A stretch of 64,000 bases of DNA from Cristatella mucedo (GCA_009760855.2 WPIO01000014.1:955001-1019000); one strand, 5' to 3'; shown: positions 15,480-51,789, counted from the stretch's first letter. Notes: generated from the letters alone by a model not told the origin. Numbers and translations are program-made.

Positions 15480-17310
15480 ACCCATAGAGAACTTACTTGC
15501 ATATCCTAAGGTCTACATAAACTAGTGGTGATTTAGCCGATATTGCTTCCTCCTCACTCAATTCCTAGCAGTTTACAGTCGCATCGAATAAGTCCTTCTG
15601 AATGTTTTGTAGTGAGCTCATCCAAAAGCAAGTTGTCATTGTAGCAATTATCTTATGCCCCCTCGGCCCGTTTGCCAAGGTATCATGACTTACTGTGTCT
15701 CAAATTTTTTATATCATCCTTTTGATTGAGTTTTCCAAAAAATCGTCCCTTTCTTGTACTGAATGACTTTTACTTTCATTTTGATAGCACAATTATCCCA
15801 GTGTGTGAAAATGTGTCCATTCATAGATTCATTCTTTCTTCGAGCTCATGTACACATGTAAACATAGATTCTATAAGAACAGAGTCGTTTGCATGCTTTT
15901 GCATCCTTGCTTAAGCATGATACCTAGCTGTTCATGACCTGTGAGTCATTGCTTCTTTTGTGCTTGAATAGAGATTATTCTCTTGGGGTGCATTAAAAGA
16001 CTTATTTGTATTCATATTATTACTATCACTATTATCATTATTTTAGAGGTGTACATTCAAAAAAGCTGAATCGTCCATCTCAGCCATCTTCTCAACCACT
16101 CCCCGGTCTGCATACTGTACTTAGCAATCCTTTTCTTGCGTTTTATCAGGCCGTTTTCCTTGCTTCTTTTTCGGCAAGATATGCAAGATCAGAAATTTAA
16201 TTCCCAAGCTAAAGTCCCAACTGAACTCATCAGCTCAAAGTTCATCTTTTAGCGTCAGAAGAATACTGGCCCCATACCTCTTGCTCTCCTTTAGAGAAGC
16301 CTCAATTTGCTGCTACCCTATACAACCAGCACAATAAGTACTTCCTTAGCTTACTTCAAAGAGACTATTATTAACTGCTCATTTAAAAGTTAACACTAGG
16401 CAATGAGAAATTAAGCTACGACCCGCCAGCCACTGTTGCTGTTACTAGCAACCGGAAGAAGCTGTGGCTGACCAGTTAAATTCTAACATCAAAACAAACC
16501 TAGCAGGTAAGTTCCAGCCGGGTTGTATAATGACTAATTCCATTAAGACAGCACAACGGTGAGTGTGCAACAACACTTTCGGGAATTCTGAATTATTAGG
16601 TCCAGTCTCTCTTCTGATGCTGCTGGAGGATCTCTTGGCTGCATTTATTGCGATTGATCACCAAGTCCTTGCCGAGCACTTATCGTCTCACCGAGGCATG
16701 TTTCGATCCCTTGGAAGCATTCCACAGCTACGGTAGTTCTAAACAGCAGTCAATTGCATCACAGCCTGCTATCAAGTTATTTGTATTGGCTACTGGCTGT
16801 AGCTAAGTGCAGTGCAGCATGCCATTCTGTTAGGTCAAGAATTTTGTAGATAGTGACACCACCTACACCCCAGTGATGCCTTGAATAGCACAGCCACCTT
16901 CACAAAGGTGCCCAATCGAATGCTGGAGCAGGCTGCCGAGCCGGTATAGCTTTGGGCAAAGGCTGCACCCACCCATCCGGCACTATTTTAGGAGCTACCT
17001 TTGTCGGCACCTTTGAGGCACTCCTGGTGAGCACTTAAAATTGTGCCCACTATCACTATTTTGGGAGGTGACCTTCTCAAGACCCGGGAGGCTCAGGCAC
17101 TCCTGAACAGCAACATGCAATATACTTCAGCTGAGAATCCATGCTAACTCCAGGGGGGTTGGCAAAGCCTCTTGGCCAGCTTCGTCTTCCGAGATGCATC
17201 ACTTTTTCGATGAGCTTCATGGCACGTTTCTACATTTTTCATCCATCGTTCTCCATTCTTCATCGCCTGCCCATCGTGGATCATCTATTTGTCCACGCAA
17301 TCGAAATCAA
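15480..17310. other. Spacer with one LINE/SINE tail
   Basis: 15960-16035 (plus) reads tgaatagagattattctctt, ggggtgcattaaaagac and ATT-rich sequence, a family tail. Nothing else was recognised. Confidence 0.5.
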
Positions 17311-17313
17311 ACG

Positions 17314-17314
<1 letters not shown>

Positions 17315-17361
<47 letters not shown>

Positions 17362-17383
17362 GCACACACACACACACACACAC
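17315..17383. repeat. (CA)n microsatellite
   Basis: About 34 CA units with two CG interruptions. Confidence 0.97.
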
Positions 17384-17950
17384 CTCTTGGAAGCCAGCCG
17401 AACCATTCACATCCAGGGAGCCATGGCATTCTGGCATGTAAGCACGGGTTTTGGGGGAGCAGCCGTAGAATGCAATACCGATGAGGATAAGCCTGGCTAT
17501 AGCCGTGTGCATTAGGCTCACGTAGCAGGCTGGCAGTGGCCAAAACTTTAGGATACAGCGATCGAATGTGCGAAAGATCTGAGGGCAGTCCAAGCTGCCT
17601 TCAGCTATGGAAGCTATCAAGGTTCGAGCACTCAAAATGAGGCATCTGGAAAACTGAGTCATCGAAGCCATCTACACTGGTGGGCTCCCGGCAAGAAGGC
17701 TGCACTGGGTTGATAATGTGATGGATTCGGTAGTCATTGCCTAAGGCATTGGGGGCCTCTTAAAGCAGCTGGAAGAGCATGTGACCCAGGTGGCCAAGAC
17801 TTACATTGTCGATTAAAAAGACCGCTTCAACTGCTTGCTGCCCCGACGTATGTACCTATAAGGAAAGCCTTTAGCCGCCCATGGCAACCGATCCTGTAGC
17901 TGGCACCCAATGGGTTCACTCATACACACATACACACAACACTCGCAGGC

Positions 17951-17952
<2 letters not shown>

Positions 17953-17995
<43 letters not shown>

Positions 17996-18203
17996 GGCCA
18001 GAAAATAGGTATTCTTATCTAGGAAGCAGTATTGCTGTTCTTATTAGCAGAGCATTCCTACACTTGTTATTCTTATGTATATATACATTCATATATATAT
18101 ATATATATTACATTTCAGTTATTATATGTATTTATATACTCTTGTATATATATATACAAGTTGTGTGTGTGTGTGTGTCTATGTATGTATATATGTATAT
18201 ATA
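17953..18203. repeat. AT-rich compound microsatellite
   Basis: (TA)20 at 17953-17993, then ATAC/ATAT mixtures and a short GT run at 18162-18178, up to the left end of the pogo-like element. Confidence 0.9.
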
Positions 18204-19275
18204 CCGTATTTTATTGTGTATAACCCCTCCCCCCCCCCCGATGCACGAGACCCCGAATGTTAAAACCAATTTTTTAGAAAATAAACATTTTTATTCAATA
18301 ACTGAATTAAATAAACAATATCAAGACTCATAATAATCACTTATGTCACAATCACTATCCTCTGTATCAGGAATGGTGAGGAAACTCTCTCCATCTTCCT
18401 CGTTCATGTCACAGGCTTGTTGTGAACTTCTGAAACTTCTGGAAGTTCAACAGCTTTTTTCCCATTTTTGTGGCATTTTTTGTGCCAATGTAGTCGGTGT
18501 TCTCATGACCAAGCCTTGACGTTTCATAAGGTGGTGGCACCACTTTGCAGTTCCTGAAAAGTTCACAGCTGCTCTGTCCGAAGCAATCTTCTTGGCTTCC
18601 TGCTGGATCATCTTGGTTGACATTGCTATTTTATTTTCTCTCTGTTCAACTTCCCAACTTTTAACAGCATTCTCCACCTCTTGCCACTTTGCAGATTTTC
18701 CTCGGCATGCTGCTTTTGCCTCGGGAACGTTTCTTTCTATGTCCTTTGCACACTGAAACTTTAAACTGAAATAAACTGAACTGAATAACCTTTAACTTGC
18801 CTTTTAACGTGCCAGCAGAATAAGCCTGTCTTCTATGACTTCCGGTTTTGCGGATTACAACTTTATCCTGGTCGTCGTGGCCACTGTTGTCACTGCCGAC
18901 GTCATTGCCATCTCCACCATCGTGACACCCTCTGTTGTGGTGGCTCTCATAATGGCGCCCGCCGTCGTCGTGGCCACTTTCGTCGTCGTTTTGGCCGTCA
19001 TCCATGTCCTCATCTGTGCAGTCCTCGGTCTCAATGACAACATCATCTTTGTCCTCCATTGTGAGGGCTTTCCGAGTCCGTGGAATGTCGACTTTGTTTT
19101 GATAAACAAGCCTATCGATCTTATTTTGATGACCAGTTAATCTTTGTTGGGTGATATTTAAAATAGGTACGTTTTTTAACAAATATTAAAGCAAAAAAGT
19201 AACCTCTCATCTAGAAGCCCCCTCTGACCCTAATTTTTGGGGGAAAGGGGCCTCATAAACGGTAAAATGAGATAA
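18204..19275 (-). mobile_element. pogo/Tigger-like DNA transposon, internally deleted
   Basis: Minus-strand reading gives an acidic His/Asp-rich stretch (DDVVIETEDCTDEDMDDGQ, near 19060-18870), then RRQAYSAGTLKGKLKVIQ (first DNA-binding helix type), KSAKWQEVENAVKSWEVEQ and NFSGTAKWCHHLMKRQGLVM, the CENP-B/Tc5-type helix-turn-helix of pogo-like transposases. The DDE catalytic domain is absent. After an in-frame TGA (18447) the frame continues into an acidic tail (GESFLTIPDTEDSDCDISD). The ends are imperfect inverted repeats: ccgtattttattgtgtataa plus C-run on the left, and tcattttaccgtttatgagg plus C-run read from the right. A small frameshift lies near 18775. It cannot move by itself. Confidence 0.75.
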
Positions 19276-19454
19276 ATAAATATATATATATATCTAATTT
19301 TACCGTTATACATCCAAAAAAGTGTCATCATGCTACTTCTCAAGATGTTTGTATTTGTATCAGTTGTTTGAGAAAAGCCCGGTCAGCTATTCTGACAATG
19401 TAGGCCTCTATAGCGTTAATAAATGTCACACACACGCGCATGCACACACACACA

Positions 19455-19620
19455 CACACACGTGTCTGTAACTCCACAAAGCCATAAAGACTATGTGGGT
19501 GTTACGAAGGAGAGTTTTGTATAGATCACTCAAAGCCTAAGCGGTTTCGGTACGAATTCGGTTGCCAACAGACTTGATTCGACCTAGTCTACTGCCTGCA
19601 GCCTCTGCCCAGAGCAGTAA
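19455..19620 (+). repeat. Unclassified interspersed repeat, family C
   Basis: gtaactccacaaagccataa, agactatgtgggtgttacga, aggagagttttgtatagatc, gcctaagcggtttcggtacg. It is preceded by a short CA repeat. Confidence 0.7.
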
Positions 19621-19655
19621 TAAAAAAAAGCTTCGTTGATTTAAAGCCTCATGTA

Positions 19656-19663
19656 TAAATATA

Positions 19664-19758
<95 letters not shown>
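19656..19758. repeat. (TA)n microsatellite
   Basis: About 50 TA units with one taca interruption, joined to a family B SINE. Confidence 0.97.
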
Positions 19759-19761
<3 letters not shown>

Positions 19762-19875
19762 GGCCATTGCCATCGCTTGCAGTAAGCGATAAAGAATCGC
19801 CCTCTGCAGAACGCGAACCTACGACCTGGGTCGTGAAGATCGAGCACCATACCTACCGAGCGAAGGACCAGGGGT
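19755..19875 (-). mobile_element. SINE, family B, abutting an AT repeat
   Basis: ttatggccattgccatcgct, tgcagtaagcgataaagaat, cgccctctgcagaacgcgaa and cctacgacctgggtcgtgaa follow the family order. The AT repeat at 19656-19758 takes the place of its 3' tail. Confidence 0.65.
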
Positions 19876-21489
19876 ACCTTTAGGTCACGTGCTCTGTGCC
19901 GTCCGTCCGTTGATGGCGATGGTCAGACCTGAGCATGACCTTGTACTGAACCGTTCGGTAGCTGCTCCGTCGGATCAGTTGCATCAGCTAGCGACCATTG
20001 ACAACTGAATTGAGGCTAGCGACAGCCTGCTACTGGACGACCTCGATGTCTCCGACAGGACCGGCGCCGTCGTCGTATCGCCATTGTCGCCATTCAATTT
20101 CACGACAAAGAGGATGCCCTCGAGGAGGCCGTATGCGGCAAGGCCACTAAGTACAACGGCATCGTGAATGACTTTCTGGCATGTGAGAGCTGAGCACTGC
20201 CACCGTGTTGCCTTGCTCGTGGCAAGCATTTTCGGGTCCCGGGGCTGAAGTGAACGAAAGCCTCCTTGCAGCTCTTTGAGAGGGGCAGAGCAACCGAAGT
20301 CTCTTTCGTACGCACTGCGCCAGCGACAGGATTATGGGCAGCGTGTCGGTGTGGCAGAAATTATCATCAGGTGACCTTGTCGTCGTTCGGCAAGCCACCC
20401 TGAGCACGATTGAGAGGACGTTCAAAACCTGCGACTTTTTTGTAGTGTGGCATAGTGAAATATATACATGCATGGCTATGTCCGAGTAGTGGGGCATGTG
20501 GAGTTGTATACTAATACAGTTACGTACGCTTTACCTGCAGTATTGTATTTTCATATAAATTCGGCAGTTTGCATCGCAATTAGTGGCTAAGCTAGGGGCA
20601 CGGGGTCAACAGCCTTCAAGGACAGAGGTAAGTACCTATATCCTGCTGCAAATTTCCTCTGGCCCAAGGGGCAGGAGCGAAGACGGCGAAAGGAACGAAT
20701 CGAATAGGTTTATTAATTTTTCATAAGCTTTTTTTGCGGTGCCTACATTGTTTTGCCTGAAGGAGCCCGTAGCTACCCTGTCCTCCCCTGACTTCCCCTG
20801 ACCTGGAGCTCCCCTGTCCCCCGACCTGACAATCCCGGCAAAAATCTACCCTTGATCGCAATCCTTCCGAGGAGGCTGTGCCAATGAACGAGACTTCTCC
20901 CTAGCGTTTGAAAGACAGCCGAGCATATGTTTACCTCTAAAAAATAATGCTAATTTAGCTCGAAAGCCTCTCTGTAACAGAAAAACCGGCGCAGTAAGAT
21001 TTTCCGTGCGGTTGGTCCATCGCGGCCACGCTGGTGAGCTTCGGGATTTTTCGAGACTCTCGGATAGCGTCGTGATAAACCTTGACCTCGCTCGATTGGC
21101 ACTGGAAACTCATTCGCTCGTATGCTACGCGTTGCCTGTGCCGAATATGTAGTAACTAATATAACGTTGAATCAATAAAAGACGATGCCAAACACCTGCT
21201 GACTAGGTTAGTCCGCCCAGGGCACACTGCGGGCAAAAGTTCTCAAGCGATCGGAATGATCTGCCCCGCGTTCATTATTTAATTCCACCGTTGGTTAAGC
21301 ATACGCTTGCTTACGCATATAGCTTGGCTACTGCAGGCAGCCATTTCTCTGCTCTCAGCGACTTCTCCGACCTCTGCGCACCCACCGCGCCGTACCGTCG
21401 CTCCATTTATTACCGGGGCTCGGACTAGGATATCTGCTTTTGAAGGTCTCGCGTTCAGCTTAAAGGTTAAGCTGATTAAACCAGTCTCA
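19876..21489. other. Spacer; 20.0-20.45 kb is GC-richer and unexplained
   Basis: 20000-20450 differs in composition and has overlapping open frames on both strands (minus 20229-19984; plus IAIVAIQFHDKEDALEEAVC near 20080-20140). No splice pattern or family was recognised, so it is left uncalled. Confidence 0.4.
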
Positions 21490-21605
21490 TTTGTATAGCG
21501 GCAGAAGAGCCTTCGCGGCTATTACCACCGCTTGCAGTGGTCAATTAAGGATCGACAGTTGCTGGATTAGAACCCGCGACCCTGGTCATGAAGAACTACA
21601 GAAGA
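21490..21605 (-). mobile_element. SINE, family B, truncated by the CT repeat
   Basis: ttgtatagcggcagaagagc, cttcgcggctattaccaccg, cttgcagtggtcaattaagg, ttagaacccgcgaccctggt. The head side is cut off where the long CT tract begins. Confidence 0.65.
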
Positions 21606-21639
21606 CGCGACGTTGCATGCTTCTCCGTAGCGCCACCAC

Positions 21640-22045
<406 letters not shown>

Positions 22046-22683
22046 CTGCGTAGCGCCCTATCAATGCAGCTTACCTCATCGCACGCATTTGCGAATTTAG
22101 GTAATACAATAAAATAATAGCAGCACATGCCAGTAGCGCCCGAAGAGAATCAAATCTCTTTCTGGCAGTCCGCAAGGGCTGGAATGAAAGCATATCGGCC
22201 GATTAACGGACGGTAATAGCTAGCGTTGTTTCAGCACGCGCACGTACGTAAAGGAAAGCTCGTGTTGACAGAGCAAATTCTTCGGCGTATCGAGGCGAAA
22301 TGCAAACTCCCCAGGCATACCGCAATAGCGCCCGCACTTCTCCGCGTCAGATCGTTTGACCGCGCCTCGAACTAATCTCAAATCCTTTGGAGAGCGTGCG
22401 CTTCCTTTGCAGCAAATTGCCTAGAAAGATATTTTTTAAAGTTCATTTGTAAAGTGCTGCATTCTCGCAGCACAAGAAGAGAACTGCCGCCACGAAGCCT
22501 AGACGTCGACGGTGGAGGTCGGCGTCGTGCAGCCAGCGCACTGCCCGCTCTCCCCACGCACCTGCCGGTCCTCAGGCTAATCCCTTAGCCCACGCCCAAT
22601 AGCCTTCGCATACCACATCGATCGCTCGCAGCGCCGCAAGCTGACTGCATACGGGAGCTATCGAGTGGCGGCCCCGGCAGTCG

Positions 22684-22785
22684 GCCATAGACGCCTGGGC
22701 GTAGAGCTACTCCGTCCGCGGGAACCCAAACTACGCCATAGACGCCTGGGCGTAGAGCTACTCCGTCCGCGGGAACCCAAACTAC
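22684..22785. repeat. Perfect 51-bp tandem duplication
   Basis: Two identical 51-base copies, each starting gccatagacgcctgggcgta and ending cgggaacccaaactac. Confidence 0.97.
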
Positions 22786-22945
22786 AACTTTTATGGCACC
22801 CTAAGGGAACTTAATTATTCAGGCGCTTCACATACGCAGCAGAGCTCGAGGCCATGGCCTCGGCCAGCGAATGCATTTACCTTGACCTTGGTATTTAAAG
22901 GCGAGCACCTTAACCCCTGGGCCAAACCCGGGCAGATTTATTTCA
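22786..22945 (-). mobile_element. tRNA-headed SINE, family A
   Basis: A full reversed copy: tail acttttatggcaccctaagg, gaacttaattattcaggcgc, B box mirror agctcgaggccatgg, and head ending at cctgggccaaacccgggcag. Confidence 0.7.
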
Positions 22946-23145
22946 CTTGTGGCGCTATTACAATATCTTGTTATAATTACTACACTATTCTTTCAGTCCC
23001 CATGCTTTCATATCCTGGAGCTCACGCCGACTGGCGCCACTAAATCCACCACCTGACTTGACGGAGCACAAAAAGAAAATGAATGCCCACCTGCTCCTCA
23101 CAGCGTTTTCTCAGTCCATTCGAATTGTCCTCTGCGCGCTGAGAG

Positions 23146-24150
23146 TAATAATAATAATAATAATAATTCACTCGATAAAGCGCCGTCAGAGAACTCAATC
23201 TCTCTCTCTCTAGGCGCTTTAAGTTTGCTGCAAAGGGAAACGCAATTGAATGGTGAGTAATATCATGTTTGATAAACAGCATGAATAACGTGGTTAAGGG
23301 TGACATGCACAGGGTCAGCATGCAAGTGTGGTTAGTGACAGCATGCACAGTGTCAGCACGCATAAGCACATGAAGGACGAATCACAGGGACCCACTAAAT
23401 GCTGTCCTAAATAGGTGTGTTTTCAAGTTCCTTTTAAATGTGGTCAGGTCAGGGGGTGTTCTGACGCAGGTCGGGAGGGAGTTCCAGGCTTTGGAAGCAT
23501 ACGAACTAAATGCACGGTCTCCAAAGGATTTAAGGTTTGTACGAGGTATTTGTAGACTGTTGGATTCCGAAAAGCGGGTGGTACGATGCTTGGCCTGATG
23601 GGAGAGTATATCTGAGAGATAGGCTGGAGCCAAAGAATGAAGTGACCTAAAAGTGAGCGACAAAACCTTGAAGTCAATCTGTTGCTTGACTGGTAGCCAG
23701 TGCAGGTCGGCGAGAAGTGGAATAGGGTGGCAACTGCGATGCTCACGACAGGCAAGCCTAGCTGCGGAGTTTTGCACCAGCTGCAATCGCCTGATCGCAC
23801 ATGCCGGTAGGCCAGTAAGCAGTGAGTTGCAGAAGTCGAGACGAAATGTCACGAATGCATGGACCAACTTAGATGTGGTATCCTTATCTAAACAAGCCCG
23901 AATTTTAGCAATGTTATGAAGCTGAAAATAGGCAGGTTTGACTGTGGAGCTGGTATGGTCGTCTAACGAGAGGTCTCTTTGGAATGTGACACCCAGATTT
24001 CTCGCTGATTCAACAGAAGATATGCTGGCAGAGCCAATTTTGAGCGTCAGCCTTTCCCATTTGTGAATCGCACTGGGTTTGCCCATAACTAGTAAGTTAG
24101 TTTTATCACCGTTTAGTTTTAGAAAATTTGCTGCCATCCATGCGTGCTGG
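23146..24150 (-). mobile_element. CR1/L2-type LINE, 5'-truncated, intact C-terminal reading frame
   Basis: Minus-strand codons 24137-23382 (251 codons) are the end of a non-LTR retrotransposon ORF2: LKLNGDKTNLLVMGKPS, SARNLGVTFQRDLSLDD, RLDFCNSLLTGLPACAIRR, PLLADLHWLPVKQQIDFK, LTTFKRNLKTHLF. These lie after the reverse transcriptase active site, which is missing through 5' truncation. A 3' UTR follows, with the family tail gcgcctagagagagattga-like and an ATT repeat at 23146-23167. The uninterrupted frame indicates a recent insertion. It lies about 0.8 kb upstream of MMUT exon 1. Confidence 0.9.
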
Positions 24151-24958
24151 AATTCTGCTCTTTACTGCCAATTAGTTGACTTGCTCCCTTTGTAGCATGT
24201 ACAAAGTGACTACGATTTAGCTCGCCCTGGGGTGCTACCATTATTATCCTCGCTTTGGCTGCGACGAATTCGCTCGGTTTTAGTTTCGCTTCAAATTCCA
24301 GCGAAATTAGGTCGACCGTCTGCAGCGCGCGCCTTGATGAAGGCTCCAAATTGCAGCAGAAATCCGATTACTCCAAGTGCTTGTCGTTCGAATGAAAACT
24401 TACTACCGATCTTTCTTTCCGTTGGTTTCCCCTAAAAGGTCTTTTCTTTCAACGACGCTACTTCAGCTGAGCATACTTCAGCATGTGCGAGTGACTTCTT
24501 CCTGGCCAGCGGGTAACCGTTCGATCGTGCTTCCTTTGCAGCAAGTGATAAGTGCCTAGAAAGAGGTTAAGTTCTCTTACGTTAATCCGGCGGGCGCCGA
24601 CAGTCTGACGTCGGCGCGAGAGCGCCCTCCTCCAGGGTAAGGGTCGTGCCCCTTCGAAAACCCGCGGATGTAAGCCTATTGTTCGAAATCGCGCGTTGCG
24701 GCTGCTTACAGAGCTGGCTATGCTTCTATCTAACTAAAAAAAGATTTGGCGTATTTTTCGAATGAATTTCCGTCCCCAACACGTTTTGCGCCAATGAAAA
24801 CACTTCGCGGTAGGCGGCTCAAGTGAGAGCGGGCCAATTATATACGGAGGTACGCGTAAGTCGGAAGAGTAAATATATATCTATGCGACATGTACGTGAC
24901 GCACCTCCACCCAAGGTCGAGGTTGTTGTGTTTCCAGTGCTGCTCGTCCGCAGCGGTC

Positions 24959-48980
<24,022 letters not shown>

Positions 48981-49475
48981 CCTGCGCTCCCGGGTGGTCA
49001 GCCTCCGCCCCGTGAGAGCGAGGCGCAGTCCACGCTGTCGTGCTGCCTCGCTCTCGTCGTCCTTGTTTGTGGGCGCCAAAAGCGCTTCTGCTTCTGCTGA
49101 CGCTCTCATCCGTTCCCACAGTCCGGCGCCCCGCTGCGCTCAGTTGCCTCCTCGGTACAGCTGTCGGGCACGTAAGCCGCCGCTGCTGTGAACCGGGTCG
49201 TTGCGTCTATGGCCGCTGGCCACCACGCGCTTTGCTAGCAACCGCGCGCTTTGCCGGTCCGGCCCCGATGTTGAAACTGGAGCCAAATGCTGGCTCGGCG
49301 GATCGTCGCGTTGCTAGCAGCAGGCTGCTCGAATTTGCATCCTTCAGCTACTTGCTGAGTACTTTCAATGATCCAGCTCTTTAATGTATCCTTGCTCGTT
49401 GTATCATTGTCACTTGACTGTGCACTCCTCCTGCCTGGAGTGATGTGTCGAATAAAGCGTGATCTATGCTATCGT
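48981..49475 (+). other. MMUT: MMUT 3' UTR with poly(A) signal
   Basis: About 490 bases follow the stop codon up to a canonical AATAAA at 49451-49456, after which the sequence becomes AT-rich spacer. The 3' end is inferred from the signal alone. Confidence 0.6.
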
Positions 49476-49679
49476 TTTAAGGGACTCTGCAAGCTGATTC
49501 TTTTCTCCTTCTTGTGTTAGGCTGCCGATTTGCAGCGGAGCATTTATTTCGATAGGTAATTTAAAGCGTTCACGGTATATCCAGCAAACGTGGATCTAGT
49601 CCTGGAACTTCGATGACTTTGATCATCAATAGGGCCTTTGGTGTGGAATTAGCCTAGCACATTCCAACTTGGAGCTGGC

Positions 49680-50220
49680 AACGCGTTGGACATAATAACA
49701 ATTATAATAATGATGATACGACATATTTTAACATCCTGACAGAATAAATCTCTTTCTAAGCTCTTCACATACTCTGGAAAGGAAGCATGTCAGTTGGTTT
49801 GTGCTAACATGCACAGTGTCAGCATACACATTCGTGCATCGTTCTTTCTTTTCAGCAAATGTAAAGTGCCTAGAAAGAGATTGAGTTCTCTGAGGATGCT
49901 ATATCAAATTTATTATTATTATTACACAAGCACACAAAGGATAGTTCAAACAGACCGTGTAAATTATGTGAGGAGCCGGTTGGTTTGTAGCTTCATTTTT
50001 AAGGTCACGTCAGGGGATATGATTTTAGTCACTAGGGAGTTCCAGGCGTTGCGAGCATACAAACTAAAGAGTGATTTTAGTCACTAGGGAGTTCCTGGCG
50101 TTGCGAGCATACAAACTAAAGAAGTCTTGCAGCAAATGTAAAGCGCCTAAAAAGAGATTAGGTTCTCTGAGGGCGCTTTATCAAGTGCATTATTATTATT
50201 ATTATTATTAAGTCTTATGG
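49680..50220. mobile_element. Cluster of LINE 3' ends in both orientations
   Basis: 49680-49780 holds a minus-strand tail. 49795-49922 is a plus-strand 3' end with gcaaatgtaaagtgcctag and ATT repeats. 49930-50120 is a minus-strand piece matching the ORF2 C-terminus, including a 52-bp direct duplication. 50125-50218 is another plus-strand tail with ATT repeats. Confidence 0.75.
50021..50124. repeat. 52-bp tandem duplication within a LINE fragment
   Basis: gattttagtcactagggagt starts copies at 50021 and 50073; the copies differ by one base (ccagg against cctgg) plus the junction. Confidence 0.93.
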
Positions 50221-50476
50221 AGTGGTTAATGGCATGCCGCAATTCGGTGAACTGCTTGCCTTCGACGGCTCAGACACTCGGGAGGTTCGTGCAATCGTGT
50301 GGTGACTGTGTGCGCTTTTAGCCCTATGTCTGGGTAAATGCGGCTTCTTATTATTAGCTTTACTTCTTCAACTATCATAAGGCTTCACGGCTGTCTAGGT
50401 ACTGTTCATTAGTCAGCGTATGATGCTGGGTGGGTGGCTGATGCTGTAGCGGTCATACGTTTGAAGGCTTTTTGCC

Positions 50477-50524
50477 GCACGAGCTTTGTACAATCTGAGC
50501 GCACGAGCTTTGTACAATCTGAGC
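50477..50524. repeat. Perfect 24-bp tandem duplication
   Basis: gcacgagctttgtacaatct plus gagc occurs twice in direct contact. Confidence 0.95.
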
Positions 50525-50584
50525 GCCCACCATGGCAGAGTGCTTAAGCAGAAGATGAAGTGTGGTCCAAGTGAAAGTGGGTGC

Positions 50585-50815
50585 ACTGCTCCCCACTGGT
50601 GACAGCGTGGAATGAGAAAACCAGCTCAATAGTTATGGGCAAACCTAGCATCACTCAGAAATTGGAAGACCTGACCCTCAGAATGGGCTGGGCAAGCACA
50701 TCTGTAACATCTGCACGAAATCGCTGTGTCCTGTTCCAAAATGACCTTTCACTAGATGACCGTATTAGGCCACTCGGGCGAGACGTGCTGCTTTGCATTA
50801 CCCAGTGAAGCCAAT
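50585..50815 (+). mobile_element. CR1/L2-type LINE fragment
   Basis: Encodes SSIVMGKPSITQKLEDLTLR and SARNRCVLFQNDLSLDDR, the segment after the reverse transcriptase that is also seen in the other copies. Both ends are missing. Confidence 0.75.
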
Positions 50816-51194
50816 ACGTCTATACTTCATTTCATTTTCACTGTTGGGGTTACGGCTCCAAAGTCCTTCAGCGAATGCTTCTTTTGTCACATCATTAAAA
50901 GCCACGTTCATACACATGTAGGCATTTTTCAAGGAAATTTTGACACTACCAAAAGCAGTATTATTCTCTCCATGTGCTGCCTGCCATTGTGACTACATAA
51001 AATGCTTTCACTGAAGCCTTTTCTGATTTTCTCTGTGATTTGACAATTGCATCTTTAAGAAACTGAACTTCCATCTTTCAGACATGCTATGAGTGTCGGC
51101 CAGCGTCCTTAGACTAACTAGAAAATCAAACCGATTCCCATAGCCAACATGCATCCGCTGGAATCACGCGACGCGACACGTGCTTAGGCTTCCT

Positions 51195-51300
51195 TAACCA
51201 CAATACATTTGTATAGCGCCATCAGAGAACTGAATCTGTCACTCTCTAGGCACTTTACAGATGCTGCACATAAAGCATTACCAAATGTTTGGTGGTAACA
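51195..51300 (-). mobile_element. LINE 3' tail remnant
   Basis: Reverse-orientation tail: catttgtatagcgccatcag, agagaactgaatctg, ctctaggcactttacag, followed by the gctgc and aaagc portion of the 3' UTR. Confidence 0.6.
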
Positions 51301-51789
51301 TCCGCAAGCAGCAGGAACAGTAAGCAGGTACATGCACCTTCCAAGTGTTCTATATCTGGCAGTCCTTTAGGGTGGTAGTCTGATATTAAAAGGTTTTATT
51401 CAGAACTCGTTCGCGGCCAGTCGTCAAGTCTGACCCCAGGGCTCACGACTAGGGTATGTACACTCACCGAAACGTCAGCTAAATGCTTTACTCGCTCCCT
51501 CGTTTCTCGTTAGGCTCGACGGCTGTATAACGCAGTATTGGCAGGGCAGCCGAACCGAGCCATCACACGGAGCCTCTACCGTTGGTTCTAAATAAGACAG
51601 CCCTTGATGGTCCTTGAATCCTGGACATACAGTGGAGCGACCCTTTTCCTAAAGGAGCTGAGAGCGCTCGTTGCTGGGAGAATAATCCCGTGGTGAGATT
51701 CTCATGTATTCTGCCACCACGGAGGGAGAGAAGAAGAGCTCCGATCAGACGGATGGCAGGAAGAGGAGGAGGGTGCGTCAGAGCTCGAC

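Noticed and set aside
17560-17860. Possible end of another retrotransposon ORF (LPARRLHWVDNVMDSV)
   Set aside because: Resemblance to the GRPRxxWxDN end of endonuclease-RT elements is too weak, with several stops; left uncalled.
17881-18333. 150-codon plus-strand frame rich in Tyr and Ile
   Set aside because: Product of AT microsatellites running into the end of the pogo-like element.
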